From Flaccisagitta enflata (lineage: Eukaryota; Chaetognatha; Sagittoidea; Aphragmophora), in the NCBI GenBank assembly GCA_965153355.1, contig OZ231126.1:89652001-89716000 (forward strand): a DNA stretch of 64,000 nucleotides. Reading direction: 5' to 3'. Within the stretch, counting starts at the first letter, position 1. Every line of letters begins with the position of its first letter. The notes below the pieces were generated by a model, which had not been told where the DNA came from, searched no databases, and was given only the letters and a program-made list of their open reading frames with translations. The position numbers were made by a program, and so were the translations under genes. Shown piece after piece: positions 34,318-46,959 of this stretch.

Positions 34318-35635
34318 ATCGAAACTCTCCGTCATAACCATTGTCTTTTTGTTTCTCGTGTCTCACTGAGGAGTTAGATGGCTTGCCTCATCCTCCTTAG
34401 ATTAAGTTGGGTTATCTTTTTTGATTGTCAGAAAAAAGAACAGCGGATTGAAGAAGCAAGTAAGCAAGTAATGGAAAGACAAGTGGAACCATGTCCTTCA
34501 CTATACCCATTACCCAAACAGAAAAATATAGAGGAGAGCCTTTGTATCACACTAAAATAATCGTTTATTCTAACTATGAATGATTTTATACGGGGTGTTT
34601 AATCTCAAAGTGGGAAAACCGAAAAAGTAAAGAGCTCATGACGCCAAACTCTCAGGAAGAAACGTAGTGCTTCACCTCTGTTTTGTATCAATAATAAACC
34701 AATTTTCCATTTACTATCACTTTAATCAGGCAAATATATAAAAAGGAGCCTTTTAATAGACAGTTTCCGTTGGAAAAAAAACCCCAGGAATTGAAGGTTT
34801 TCAGTCTCAATTTCACTGACACTTTCTTTCTATTTGAGGTCAAAATAAAAAAAAGAATTACAAGAATTTTGTGTTTTTACCAGTAATGGCGGTTATCGCC
34901 GTAAGGAAAAAAGTCACAAACATTGGTCACTTTTTTTGGTACTTTCGGCTTCAGTCACTGCAAATCTTTTTATTTGTTAGATTGAATCAAGATCAATTGT
35001 ATGTATTGAATGCACTGAAAATCAGAGAAAAGTAGGAATGAGCCAAATGAGCTCGATCAGCTAAGATACTCAAAATCGCTCACCCAGATAACCAGTTCTA
35101 TCACCGACAATGTCCTGTATTTGTATGCTCAGACACGTATCAAAACAATTATTTATCCCATTTAAAATTTGACAAAAAGACTGAGCTAAATGAGCTAAGT
35201 GAGCTAAAATATAGAAAACACCCTAACAGATGAGCAGCTATGCTCATTGACATGCTTTCTTGTATTTGCATGCTCAGACAAGTATCAAAGCATCTATTGA
35301 TTTTTCCCATTTAAGATCAGAAAAGAAAATTGAGCTAAATGAGCTAGAATACTCAAAAGCACCCTCAACAATGAGCAGCTACACTCAGGAACATGTTTTC
35401 TTGTATTTGCATGCTCGAATAAACATTACGCCGATTCAAGAACACTCAATGTTCGATTTGGATGGCGACAATGGGCTAAATTTGTTGATTCTTGTTAGCA
35501 TAACATTCCCTGAAAAATTTATTGTCCTTAATGAACTAAACCAAAAAGCATATTTGGTTTGAAATTCTAAAAAATATGGCAAATATGAGAGATATCTTTT
35601 TTTTTTGTGTTTTTTTTTTCAGTTTCAGTTGGCTT

Positions 35636-35637
<2 letters not shown>
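34318..35637. repeat. Intergenic stretch with GAGCTAAATGAGCTAA-type dispersed repeat
   Basis: 34325-34860 shows nothing recognisable. 34870-35440 matches 25810-26110 and 26930-27570 (CCAGTAATGGCGGTTATCGC; ATGAGCAGCTATGCTC; TTTCTTGTATTTGCATGCTC) in three imperfect tandem units. Confidence 0.6.

Positions 35638-35703
<66 letters not shown>
35638..35703 (+). repeat. (GT)n microsatellite
   Basis: About 32 GT units. Confidence 0.95.
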
Positions 35704-35709
<6 letters not shown>

Positions 35710-36088
35710 TGTATGTGGGTGTGTAATTGTGTTTGTATTAGGTGTGTCCCTGTCAAACCTCAAATCAGACCTTTCAAGAATCCCAACTATTTGGGGTACC
35801 TCCAATCCCCAAATCTAATCTCTAGGTCTTGATGTTCTGTAGGACACGGGGGGGGGGGGAGATTTTCATACTTCTGTAAATCTATCTGTCTCCCCAGACT
35901 TACCCTTATTCAACATACTAATGCCTGAAATGCCTGAAATTTCTTTCAATCTCGAGATCAGTTTTTTTACACCTAAAGCTCCTATCCAGACCAAGGCCTC
36001 CAATCATGAATGGTGAGATTGCTGCTTCAAGGCCTTCTTAAGACCACAGATCTGCTTCAGGGCGGAACAAACCTGGTTGAGGTACAAA

Positions 36089-36630
36089 CAGGTCGCCCAA
36101 GGGCAATATGTGGTCATCGATACCCGTTGCCCTGCTTTGAGTGATTGTGAATTATAGTGAGGGGAAGCAGGGCAGCGGCCCCAAAGGGGACGATGTCCTG
36201 TTTATTTTTCCTGTCTCAAGAAGTGGATGAGATGCTGACTGAAGGCCTTCAAGAGCCTTAACTGAGGTCTAAGAAGGCTGATGTAAGGTCTGAGAATGTT
36301 AATCGGAAGCTTGAGTTAGCTGGCCCTGAGAATTTGGATTTGAGGCTTGAGAGGCCAGGTTAGAGGCCTGAGAAGCTGGATTTGAGGCCTGAGAGGCTGA
36401 ACTTGAGGCCTGAGAGGCTGGATTTGAGGCCTGAGAGGCAAGATTTGAGGCCTGAGAGGCAAGATTTGAGGCCTGAGAGGTCAGATTTGAGGTCTCAGTG
36501 TCCAGATTTGAGGCCTGAGGGGCCCAATGAGGGGGGGGACGAACAAACAAACGGACGGACGAACAAATGAACGAATGAACAAAAGTCCCCTGTGTTCTAC
36601 AAGACATCGTCACCTTTGGGGGCGCCACCC
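36089..36630 (+). mobile_element. GGGCAGCGGCCCC foldback element, copy a
   Basis: Leader AGGTCGCCCAAGGGCAATAT, then GCAGGGCAGCGGCCCCAAAG; core of 18-bp GATTTGAGGCCTGAGAGG units; right arm GACATCGTCACCTTTGGGGG. Arms are partly decayed. Confidence 0.75.
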
Positions 36631-36784
36631 AAAAAGCTGATAAGGGTAATATGCGGTTAGCGATACCCATTGCCCTGCTTCGTTTGACTGTGTATTTGAG
36701 TGGAGGGAAGCAGGGCAGCAGCGGTTCATTTGTCTGTCCTCTCCATCTATAATTTTAGGCCTTGGAGTCCAAGAGGGATAATAA

Positions 36785-37354
36785 CTAGTCATCCAAGGAT
36801 CGCACATGGTCAGCGGTACCCGATGCCCTGCTGGGAGTGATCCAGTGAAGATGTGGAAGGAGAGCAGGGCAGCGGCCCCAAAGGGCCGATGTCCTGTAGA
36901 ACACAGGGGGGAATTTTGAGACGTCCGTCCTACCGTCTATCTTGAAGGGGCTCTTGATGGCTGATTTAAGCCACTAAAGGCATATTTGAAGGCTGGAAGG
37001 CATAATTAAGGCTTGGAGAGTAAATTTTAGGTTTGGGGGGCTGGTTTTATGCTTGGAGTGCTGGTTGAAGATCTGGAGGGCAGATTTGAGGTCTGGAGGG
37101 TATATTTGAGGTCTGGAGGGCAGATTTGAGGTTTGGAGGGCAGATTTGAGGCATGGGGGGGCTGATTTGAAGCCAAAAGGGCTGATTTGAGGCCTGGAGG
37201 GCTAAATTGAGGCCTGGGAGGACTAATTTGAGGACTTGATGGTCAACGGGGGGGGGACGGAAGGACGGTTGGACGGACGGACGGACAGACGGACGGACAT
37301 CTCAAAATTCCTCCCTGTGTTCTACAGGACATCGGCCCTTTGGGGCCGCTGCCC
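36785..37354 (+). mobile_element. Foldback element, copy b
   Basis: Arms at about 36869-36935 and 37285-37354 are inverse (GCCGATGTCCTGTAGAACAC / GTGTTCTACAGGACATCGGC). The core is GATTTGAGGTCTGGAGGGCA repeats followed by (GGAC)n. Confidence 0.88.
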
Positions 37355-37661
37355 AAAAAGCCTGCAAGGGCTTGTTAGAGACCTAAGAGGGCTGATTCCG
37401 GGCCTGAGAGGGCTGATTCCTCTTAGATATGATTCTAATTTGAGGTCTGATAGGGTTGAATTAGTCCTTAGAGACCTGAGAAGCCTAATTTGAGTTTTTT
37501 TGGGCCTAATTCGAAGCCTGAGAAGCCTATTAACACCCTGAGCAGGAAATTTGGCATAAGTCTAATGAACCATTTGATAACTGTTCAAAAAAGATCAAAT
37601 TTCTCCAAAATATGGTTGAATGCAAAGATATTGTAATTATGTTTATGAATATGTAAGAGCC

Positions 37662-38448
37662 AATAGGTCGCCCAAGGGCAATATGTGGTCAGCAATACCC
37701 GTTGCCCTGCTTTGCATCATTGTAAATCAGAATGTGAAGAAGCAGGGCAGTGGCCTAGAAGGGGACAAAGTCCTGTAAAGCACAGGACTTATGTTTGTCC
37801 ATTCGTTTGTTCGTTTGTTAATCCCCCCAGGCCTTCTCAGACCTGGAATTTACCCTCTCAGGCCTGAAATCTGCCCTCTTGGGCGTAGAATCTGCGCGAG
37901 TAAATTTAAAAACTGAGAGGATAGGTTTCAGGTCTGAGTAAGCAGATTTAGGCCTGAGCGGGCAGATTCAATGCCTGAGAGGGCAGCTTTCAAGCCTGAG
38001 AGGGCAGTTTTCAGGCCTGAGAGGACAGATTTCAGGCCTGAGAGGGTCTGGGGGGACTTACAAAAGAATGAGTGAATGGATAAATGAACAAACGGAAGGA
38101 CGAACCAATGTCCCCCTGTGTCCTACAGGACATTGGCCCTTTGGGGCCGCTGCCCAAAAAGCAAAAATGAAGTTGAATCTGAGAGGGCAAATTTCAGGAC
38201 TGAGAGGGCAGATTTAAGTCCTGAGAGGACAGGTTTTAGTTCTGAAAGGGCAAATTTCAGGCCTGAGAGGGCAGATTCAAGGACTAAGAGGGTATATTTC
38301 TGGCAAAAGAGGGCAGATTTTAAGCCTGAGAGGGCAGATTTCAGGCCTGAGAGGGCCTGGGGGACGAAGTAATGAAAAAACAGCTTGAATAATGAACGAA
38401 AGTCCCCTGTTGTCCACAGGACTTTGTCCCCTTCGGGGCTGCTGCCCA
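37662..38448 (+). mobile_element. Foldback element, copy c, with a second internal right arm
   Basis: Outer arms GGGGACAAAGTCCTGT (37760) and ACAGGACTTTGTCCCCTTCG (38416). A different right arm, CCTACAGGACATTGGCCCTT, lies inside at 38128, so two elements are fused or one was rearranged. Core repeats are GCCTGAGAGGGCAGATTTCA. Confidence 0.8.
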
Positions 38449-38839
38449 ATAACCTGAAGGCTGATTTTGGTGAGGCTAGAGGGCTCACTTGGCGCCTGAG
38501 AAGACAGATTTGAGGTTAAGGAGGTCCAGAAAGACAACAAAATCTAAAACATCTCGTGCTTGAGATGGGTGATATAAGGTTTGTCCCATTTTGATTAAAG
38601 GACCTGATTCTTGGGATCCATCAAGTATTATTGAATCTTCATTGCTTGAAACAGAAAATCATAGCATGGTCAAAAATTGTTCAGCTAATTGATGGTGAAT
38701 AAAAGAATTGGCTGTTGTGCAATATGTAAGAGCAATGTAAGAGCCAAGTGAACAGTGCTTTTAGGCCTGAAAGAACTGATTAAATGCTTTGGAAGGCTGA
38801 TTTGAGGCTACTGAATAATGACACACTCAAAGGCGCCAA

Positions 38840-38859
38840 TGAGAACACACACACACTCT

Positions 38860-38918
<59 letters not shown>

Positions 38919-39025
38919 ACACACACACAAACACACATACATAAACACATACACGCACTGAACTGACTAAATGCTTAGGAGGGCTGATTTGAGGCTTCTA
39001 AATAATGACACACTCAAAGGTACCA

Positions 39026-39116
<91 letters not shown>
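38840..39116 (+). repeat. Two (AC)n tracts in duplicated flanks
   Basis: (AC)n at about 38843-38935 and 39027-39116. Each is preceded by AATAATGACACACTCAAAGG, so the block is a tandem duplication. Confidence 0.9.
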
Positions 39117-39118
<2 letters not shown>

Positions 39119-39435
39119 AAGCCAAGATTGAAACTGAAAAAAAAAACACACAAAAAGATATCACTCATATTTGCCATATTTTTTTAGAATTTCAAACCCG
39201 ATATGCTTTTTGGTCTAGTTCATTAAGGACAATAAAATTTTCAGGGGATGTTATGCTAACCAGAATCAACAAATTTAGCCCATTGTCGCCATCATAATCG
39301 AAAATTTAGTGTTCTTGTATCGGCGTAATAAACATCAATACATTTCTTCATTGATCGCACACAAAATTATAAAAAATCAAAAAAATTTTGTTTTTAATTT
39401 TCCATAGAAAAAGACTGAAAAATTCATAACTCATA

Positions 39436-40127
39436 CAGTAGATCTCGTCTAGACTTGAGATAACGGGGGCAAGCATTGTGGAAAGACGAATGAAGGTAGA
39501 GGAGCGATATTTGGATCATAGATTAATCAAAGGATGATTGATTCCCCATGATAGCTGGTTGCCATGGAAACACATTTCCATGTATTCTTGCTAAAGTATC
39601 AATATTTTGAGAGATTTTTTTAGGGAACATTGCCTAAAAAAAGATTTGCTACAACTTTCCCACAGTATGTTCTGTAAGTAGGGATGTAGAAGCGGTCAAT
39701 TTTAGTGCCGCTTCCACCGCTTCCGCTTCCGCTTCCGCTTCCATTTTGTAGTACAAATAGCTATCCCATCCTCTAAAATGGAAGCGGTCAATCGCTTCCA
39801 CATCCCTATCTGTAAGAATGTCGCTCATTTGGCTGTTGCTAGGGAGTGTATCCATGTGTGACAACCCCTAGCAACCGCTAAACGAGCGACATTCTTACAG
39901 AACATATCGTGGGAAAGTTGTAGCAAATTTCATTTTAAGCAATGTTCCCTAAAAAAATCTCTCAAAATATTGATACTTTAGCGAGAATACATGGAAATAT
40001 GTTTCCATGGCAACCAGCTATCATGGGCAATAAAGTATCCCATTATTAGTCTATGTTTAAAATATCATTTCATTTGTTTTCCTACAATACTTGCCCCCGT
40101 TATCTCAAGTCTAGACGAGATCTACTG
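39436..40127. mobile_element. CAGTAGATCTCG MITE, copy 1, nearly full palindrome
   Basis: 692 bp; ends CAGTAGATCTCGTCTAGACT and AGTCTAGACGAGATCTACTG; TA flanks at 39434-39435 and 40128-40129. Arms extend inward (CATGGAAACACATTTCCATG; GCTACAACTTTCCCACAGTA). Holds the hAT-like MITE at 39679-39808. Confidence 0.92.
39679..39808. mobile_element. 130-bp hAT-like MITE with 8-bp target duplication
   Basis: Ends TAGGGATGTAGAAGCGGTCA and GCGGTCAATCGCTTCCACAT then CCCTA. Flanked by TCTGTAAG at 39671-39678 and 39809-39816. The sister MITE at 43059-44114 has a single TCTGTAAG (43786-43793), i.e. the empty site. GCTTCC repeats lie inside. Confidence 0.93.
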
Positions 40128-40129
40128 TA

Positions 40130-41263
40130 ACTCATAACTCATAACATATTTGTCGTAGAGCATTCTGCTTGGCGCCAAATGAAAAAGAATTACTAATTTT
40201 ATTTACCCTATCAATTTCATTGGAAGCCTCAATCGCTCGGTCGAGATTCACAACTTTCTCATAAGAAAATGAAAACCATGTTTCTCTCGAATATGACATG
40301 GTGTAAATTAAGGGAGAATTTCTCTTTCATGCAAAATTAAGCAATTTTTTATTATTGCTAATTTCTCCTCAATATTTTTAGTAAAAGTGGTGTGATATTA
40401 AAGGTTTTGACATATTTTGCATATTACCAAGCTCAACTGCTTTCAGATTTCTCAATTTCCCAAATGTTCTGATTTTTGATGAATTTGGGATAATTAAGCT
40501 ATTATTTAAAAAAGTATTAGAATTTGTGAAAACTGATAATATGCAGAAAATCAACAAGCAAATATAAATATTTTTTGTGCTTTAGCCAGTGGAGAAATCT
40601 GCAAGTCTTAATCCACTTTTGATTATATTTTGCATTTTTTTGAAGGTGGATGGTATTAAGATAAATAACAAATTTGCATAGAAAATCAATAAACACAAAA
40701 ACCAAGAACGTGTGACTTCTAAAAATTAGTATATCTAAAGTCGCATGTTTTTAAAAATGCAAATTTTCACCCCTTTCACAGATTTGATATTTACAAGACA
40801 AACATTTCTCATTATTTGTCATACTTTATTGCTACCATTTTTTGCAGAAACCTTTGTAGGGGCTGTTTACAGTTAATTAAGTGACATGTAATTTGGCATA
40901 TTGTTGTCTTGCTATAGCCCTCGCCATTTGCAAACATAGAATTTCCGTTTTTTTTTTAAATAATCTATGGTCAACAATCAAAAAAATAACTTAAAATTGC
41001 ATGAAAGGATAATTCTTTATGATTTTTCATGTCTTATGTCAAAAAGTCGAAGACTGACCTCGACTTTTTTCCTGATAAACATAGTTCAACCCAAAAACAA
41101 TTTAGGGAAAGAACTATGTTCTCTGTTTTTAGTTGTGGACATGTGGACATGTGTCGGTTGGTAGGTCAGTTAAAAACTTTTTTGAAATCCAAGCGATTAT
41201 GGCATTACGGCCCCTGCCCAATAGTCCCCGACTGTCTTGCCATGTATCCAGCCTTCTTTTTTT
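40130..41263. other. AT-rich intergenic DNA, one dispersed-repeat fragment
   Basis: 40140-40300 matches 27260-27430 and 27700-27860 (TTCTGCTTGGCGCCAAATGA; GTTTCTCTCGAATATG). 40300-41030 is AT-rich without features. 41130-41260 is a decayed GGAC-core repeat (GTCGGTTGGTAGGTCAG ... GTATCCAGCCTTCTTT). Confidence 0.5.
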
Positions 41264-41452
41264 CATTTTTAGTTGCGGACACGCACTCTTTAGGAGGCTT
41301 TGTCCGTCCGTCCGTCCGTCTGTCGGTCCATTGGTCCGTCATGGTGATTGAGTTGGAAAGTGTGAAAACGCGCATTTCTGCCCCCGCCCACCAGTCCGCA
41401 ACTGGTATTGGCCGTGTATCATTGTTCATGGTTCATTGGCCTTGTTCATTTT
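41264..41452 (-). repeat. GGAC-core repeat, subfamily A
   Basis: Reads on plus from TTTTTAGTTGCGGACACGCA to GTGTATCATTG, then CCTTGTTC after a short duplication (GTTCATGGTTCATTGG). Directly abuts the MITE at 41458. Confidence 0.82.
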
Positions 41453-41457
41453 CTGTA

Positions 41458-41944
41458 CCCTTTTTTTTATAAGAACATCATTTTTTGGGCAAGCCTTCAA
41501 TGTTCTTAAATTTTGAGCAGTTTCAAGGCTTGAACATTTTAAAATTATTTTTAGTTTAAACGCACTTTTTAACCTTGAATTGAGAATGTTCTTAATTAGT
41601 TTAATTTAGTTATTAAGGAGAAAATTGAAGAAAATGTCAATAAAACAACAAGGCAGCAGGTTTAAACGTTTGAAGTGAATAAGATCAATGAGAGTGGAGA
41701 GGTACATGCTATATAAAGTAGGTCATGATTTGCTGGATAGAAAAAATACAGTCTGTCTATCTATAAAGAACAATTGATTAAAAAAAAAAACCAGAAAATA
41801 AATGTTCTTAGATCTTAAGATTTTAAGCTTGATATTCTAAATTTTTAAAGAAATAAAGCCTTCCAATGTTCTTAGCACATACTTAAATTTTTGACAATTT
41901 GAAGCCTATCGTTCTTATAAACTTGGTTGTTATAAAAAAAAGTG
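41458..41944. mobile_element. TA-flanked MITE, CCCTTTTTTTTATAAGAACA type
   Basis: 487 bp; left CCCTTTTTTTTATAAGAACA, right GGTTGTTATAAAAAAAAGTG; TA at 41456-41457 and 41945-41946. Subterminal CTTCAATGTTCTTAAATTTT repeats. Confidence 0.78.
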
Positions 41945-42119
41945 TATAAACTATTTTGATCAGCTCCCTGTTAGTGAAGTATAAGGAAATTTATAGAACT
42001 TTTCAGTTTATCTTCCTTAGTAATATGAGCTAAATCTGAGTTTCTTGCTAAATGGATTAGAATTTTATTTTAAAATAACATGTATGTCATATCTCGTTCA
42101 CTTTTAGTAACTTGTTTTT

Positions 42120-42603
42120 GGGCAATGGCCCCGAAGGGGCCAATGACCTATGCTTTCATACATACAGAAAATTTCTCCTCCTTCTTCTCCTCCGTCCGTC
42201 CGTCCACCCCCTTAGAAGCTCATATCCCAGCCTTGAGGCCTAAATCCTAGTCTCCAGTCTCACATTCCAACCTTGAGGCTCAAATTCCAGCCTCAAGGCT
42301 CAAATCACGGACTCGCGGCTCAATCCCCAGCCTCAAGCCTCAGATCCCAACCTCAAGGCTCAAATCAATCTTGAGGCTCAAATAACAGCCTGGAGGCTCA
42401 AATCCCAGCCTCAAGGCTCAAATCAAAGCCTGGAGGCTCAAATCCCAGCCTCAAGGCTCAAATCCCAGTCAAGAACCATCAAACTTACTAAGCATAAGTC
42501 ATTAGCCCCTTTGTGGCCACTGCCCCTCTCACTCTTGCACATCCACATACACTCACATGGGGGCAACGGGCACCGCTGACCATCTAACACTTTTGCGACT
42601 ATT
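42120..42603 (-). mobile_element. Foldback element, copy d (inverted orientation)
   Basis: Left GGGCAATGGCCCCGAAGGGG; core AGGCTCAAATCCCAGCCTCA, 19-bp units; right GCCCCTTTGTGGCCACTGCC, followed by the family leader in reverse (CACCGCTGACCATCTAACAC, TTTTGCGACTATT). Confidence 0.85.
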
Positions 42604-43058
42604 CTGATCTAATTTTACTTCTAATTTCCATTTTTTCCCTAAGTTGATACCCAAAATGTTGCCTTCAAGGGCAAGCTGTATTACATTTTTAAACGCGCCA
42701 GTCTAAGCTATGATGGCTGGGTGATAATGGATCTTAAAGGGTCAGATTAGGGCCTGAGAGGCCTCCGTGGGGGAACATACAAATGGACGGACAGACAGAT
42801 GTCTAAAAATCCACCGTTGTATCCTTTGGGCCGCTGCCCTAAAAGAGCATTTACGTTTTCTCGTAGATTCAACAAAAGACATCATTGTTACATATTGCTT
42901 TCCATCGTGTAGTGCTTTGTTTGTTCCATTAGAAATCATTATTTCTGTAATTGTTTATTCATGGATGATAACATATTCATCTATCTCCCTGCAAAACTTT
43001 GGGTTGAAGATGGGAAATGGTTTTAGTTGGTGGTTTTGGCGGATTTGAGGGTTGTATA

Positions 43059-44114
43059 CAGTAGATCTCGTCTAGACTTGAGATAATGGGGGCAAGCATT
43101 GTGGAAAGACGAATGAAGGCAGGGGTAGAGATTGACCTCGGATCCTAAATCTGAGTCCTTGTGTATTTTCCTATTTCTCTTTTATATGCGGCCGGTCCAA
43201 AGATAGTAACAGCATGAGCTCTAGCTTGAACTGATCTGCTTGAATTTGGTCCTGAAAAATACCTTGGTGGATGCATATAACTTCTTAGGGGCCCCTAGGG
43301 GCCCTAAAAAAAGCCCTCAATAAGGATTTAAAAAAAAAAAGTGGGGTGCAATCAATAGGAAATTGCTTGATTTGCCTAGATCCAAAATCTTGTAATTTCA
43401 CTTTTTTTAGAAAAACTTAGAGAACTTTTGTGTCGGCCATATTTTAAAAGAAAGTTCAAAGATTCTCCTAGAATTTTTCCAGCTTGATATGGTTCAAACA
43501 AATGCTCATAACTTCTAAAGATTTGAGCCAGAACCTTAAAATTTGAAACATGCAAAATTGAAAGCGCTGAGCAGGTCCATGCAAAAGATTGAACTCCTGA
43601 CTGACCTAGGAAAATTTTCGAGTCTAAGTCTAGCATGGGAGCAATATTTAGATCACAGACTAATCAAAGGATGCTTAATTCCCCATGATAACTGGCTGCC
43701 AAGGAAACACATTTCCATGTATTCTCGCTAAAATATAGGGAACATTGCTTAAAATCAAATTTGCTACAACTTTCCCACAGTATGTTCTGTAAGAATGTCG
43801 CTCGTTTGGCCATTGCTAGGGAGCGTATCCATGTATGACAACCCCTAGCAACCGCTAAGCGAGCGACATTCTTACAGTTCATGCTGGGGGGTTCATGCTG
43901 TTGTAGCAAATTAGATTTTAAAAAAATGTTCAAAAAAAAATTTCTCAAAATGTTGATATTTTAGCAAAAATACATAGAAATGCGTTTCCATGGCAACCAA
44001 CTATCATGGGCAATAAAGCATCCCTTAATTAGTCTATGTTTTGAATATCACTTCCCTGGCTTCATTTGTTTTGCTACAATGCTTGCCCCTGTTAGCTCAA
44101 GACGAGATCTACTG
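43059..44114. mobile_element. CAGTAGATCTCG MITE, copy 2
   Basis: 1056 bp; the same ends as copy 1, TA at 43057-43058 and 44115-44116. Longer because the left half holds about 500 bp (43130-43620) absent from copy 1. Retains the empty hAT site. Confidence 0.88.
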
Positions 44115-44543
44115 TACAACCTATAGGAAAGTAAAGAAAGTCAAAGTCCACCCGCGAATCCGTTTATCCTGCCTTGTTAGACGCATGCACGCAACTCTAC
44201 AACCCGCTCCGTCGGTTGGTCCGTCTGTCCGTTGGTAACACTTAGCTTTTTTGCGTCAATTATGGTCATTTTTGGTCGTCTGGAGTCATTCCGAGCCATT
44301 TTTTTGTTGTTTTTGGTCATTTTTGGTTGTTTTAAGCCATTTTTGATCATTTATTTCATTTTGTTCATTTATGTCATTTGTGTCGTTTTTGGGCATATAA
44401 AGTAGATTTGAGTCATTTTAAGTCATTTTGGGGCATTCAGGTCATTCAGGTCATTTTTGGTCATTTAACATTGTTATTGGTATGTTTTAGTCATTATGTC
44501 ATTTTGTTCATTTTGATCATTTAACTCATTTTTGTCCTTTTTT

Positions 44544-45950
44544 GGGCAGCGGTCCCGGAGGGGCAGATGACCTATGTTTCCACACAGGGCAGGGTTGGAA
44601 GGGTGGATTAATCCATTTGAAAAAATCCTGGATTAATCCAGATGGATAAAATGGATTTTTTCAAAAAAATTTTTTGAAAAAATCTGGATTTTTTCAAATT
44701 TTTAAATTTTTTTTTGACCAAACCTCTAAGGAATGAGGGCTTTTGTTTCTGAGAAACTTTCTGACCTAAAGCATCTCGAACTCTCTGTTATTGAATCGAG
44801 GATACAGTTGAACGCTAGCAATAGATTTTTATGAATTACACTTTTTCAAGAATGCGCCATACATATTATCTTATTAAATAGTTTTATTAAAGTTATGTGG
44901 GGCCCCTTTTGATGTTTTCTTAAAATGGGGAATAGACTTATGTTTTCGGCGAAACAACCTCTGTACGCAAAAGGTTTTGGGCAGGGTTTGTTTTAGGTTT
45001 AGGGGTTGAGTTAGGGTTAGGGGTGTGGTTGGTGGTGAATATAGGGTTAGGGATGGTGTTGAATATAGGGTTGGGGATGGTATTAAGGCTAGGGGTAGGG
45101 TTAGGGGTAGGAGTAGGGAAGGGATGGAGGTCGGGATGCGATTATGTATTTGGTAAAAAAACAAGTGCACAATGACAATTCAGTGTTATAGGATTTGGCC
45201 AAACATTTCCACTGTTGCATGTATATTCATTTTATTAATCATTTATCTGTTATTTATCACATTTAATCATTGTATGCCCTATATCAACATCATTAACAGT
45301 AGTTAATCACATCGTATGAAAGTTGGACAACACTACTACTCAACCCTACTTAACTTAAGGATGAGAGCCTTTGGAGCTCTCACTGGTGTTTAATCCGGAC
45401 CCATCACAACTATCCTTAGTATTCAAAATAACTAAGTCTATCTTAATGGCGCATTTTTGAAAAAATCCACCGATTGAAAAAATCCACGATTTTATCCGGA
45501 TTAATCCAAAATGGATTAATCAAAATGGATTTTTTCAAAAAAAAATGGATTTTTTAATGACCCTGACACAGGGCGATTTTCTCCGGTTTCTGTTTTCCGT
45601 CCACCCTTTGGGTTTAAATCAGGCCAATAGTCACTAAATTGGGCCTCTCAGACCTAAAATTAGGTCAGACCCCAAATCAGGCCTCTCAGACCCCAATTCA
45701 GGCCCCTTAGACCCCAACTCAAGCCTCTCAGACTCCAGTTAAAGCCTCTCAGACCCCAATTCAAGCCTCTCAGACCCCCAATAGGACACCTCTGACCCCA
45801 AATCAGGCTTCTCAGACCCCAAATTAGGCCTCTAAGGCCTCAATATAAGCCTCCCAGACTCCAATTCAAGCCTCTCAGACCTCGATTCAAGCCTCACAGA
45901 ATCAACTGAGGTCTCTCAGACCCTAAATCAGGCACTTAAGACCACCCAGA
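44544..45950 (-). mobile_element. Foldback element, copy e, truncated, hosting a hAT-like MITE
   Basis: Left GGGCAGCGGTCCCGGAGGGG then CAGATGACCTATGTTTC; after the MITE the sequence resumes with GCGATTTTCTCCGGTTT and 20-bp AGACCCCAATTCAAGCCTCT units. The other arm is missing. Confidence 0.72.
44590..45565. mobile_element. 976-bp hAT-like MITE with 8-bp target duplication
   Basis: Ends CAGGGTTGG and AATGACCCTG. Flanks ACACAGGG at 44582-44589 and 45566-45573. Subterminal inverted repeats GGATTAATCC / AAAATGGATTTTTTCAAA lie on both sides. A TTAGGG-like tract is inside at 44997-45115. No transposase. Confidence 0.9.
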
Positions 45951-46721
45951 CCGGAAATGGCCTTGTTGGACATTATGGGTCACTTTGGGTAATTATAGGT
46001 CATTTTGGGTCATCTTGAGTTGTCTTCGGTCATTTTGGATTGTTTTAAGCTTGAGGCTAGAGCCTCCAGGCTAGAGCCTCAGGGCTGGGGACTCCATTTT
46101 TTGTCATTTTTTGAGATTTTGTCATGTTTTGTCATAGTGGGTTGTTTGGAGTTATTCTTAGTCATTTTGGGGCATTTTGGGTCTTTTGAAGTCATTTTGG
46201 GTCAATTAAAGTCACTTGGCGTCATTTTGAATTGTTTTGTCATTTCCTATTTTGAAACTGGTGGGTTTCAAGGCCTGGGTTAAGAGTGGTGGGTTTCATG
46301 GTTTGTATTAAAACTGGTGGGTCTCAAGGCTTAAATTGAAACTGGTGGGTTTCAAAGCTTTAACTGAATGTGATGGGTTTTGTGGCTTGGGTTGGGACTA
46401 GAGGATTTCGGGGCTTGGGTTGGGGACAGTGAGTTTAAAGATTAGGGTGAAACTTGTGGCGTTTGGCGGTTAGAATTTGGGCTGGTGGGTTTTAAGGCTT
46501 CAATTAAAAGTGGTGGGTCTCAGGGTTTTAAATAAACTGGAGGGGTTTTACTGAGACAGTAGGGTTTTAAGGCTTTACAGAGACAGTAGGGTTTTAAGGC
46601 TTTGATTTAAACTGGCGGAGTCAGGTCAACAAAACTATCTATGACCCGCACGCGACTTATAGGTGTTGGCCTTGTTTTCACTCGCACAGTGCTCATGTCA
46701 GTTTGTGTCTCGGTCTGTTTT

Positions 46722-46822
<101 letters not shown>

Positions 46823-46959
46823 TTGTCAATTCTGTTCCCCTCAGGTAATAAAAAAGTGAGTTAGAATAGAAGCACTATGCTATGCTATGGGTGCTTTGAA
46901 TAATTCAAGGGTCCCTCAACTCAGAATATGACTTTTATCATTGTTGGCCCCATCAAAAC

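Larger units (their letters stand above)
44177..46678 (-). repeat. GGAC-core repeat, subfamily B, expanded by nested insertions
   Basis: Reads on plus from TTAGACGCATGCACGCAACT with CCGTCGGTTGGTCCGTC, interior TCATTTTTGGTCATTT repeats (44250-44520 and 45960-46240), to CCCGCACGCGACTTATAGGT then GTTGGCCTTGTTTT. Split by a foldback element that is itself split by a hAT-like MITE. Confidence 0.8.
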
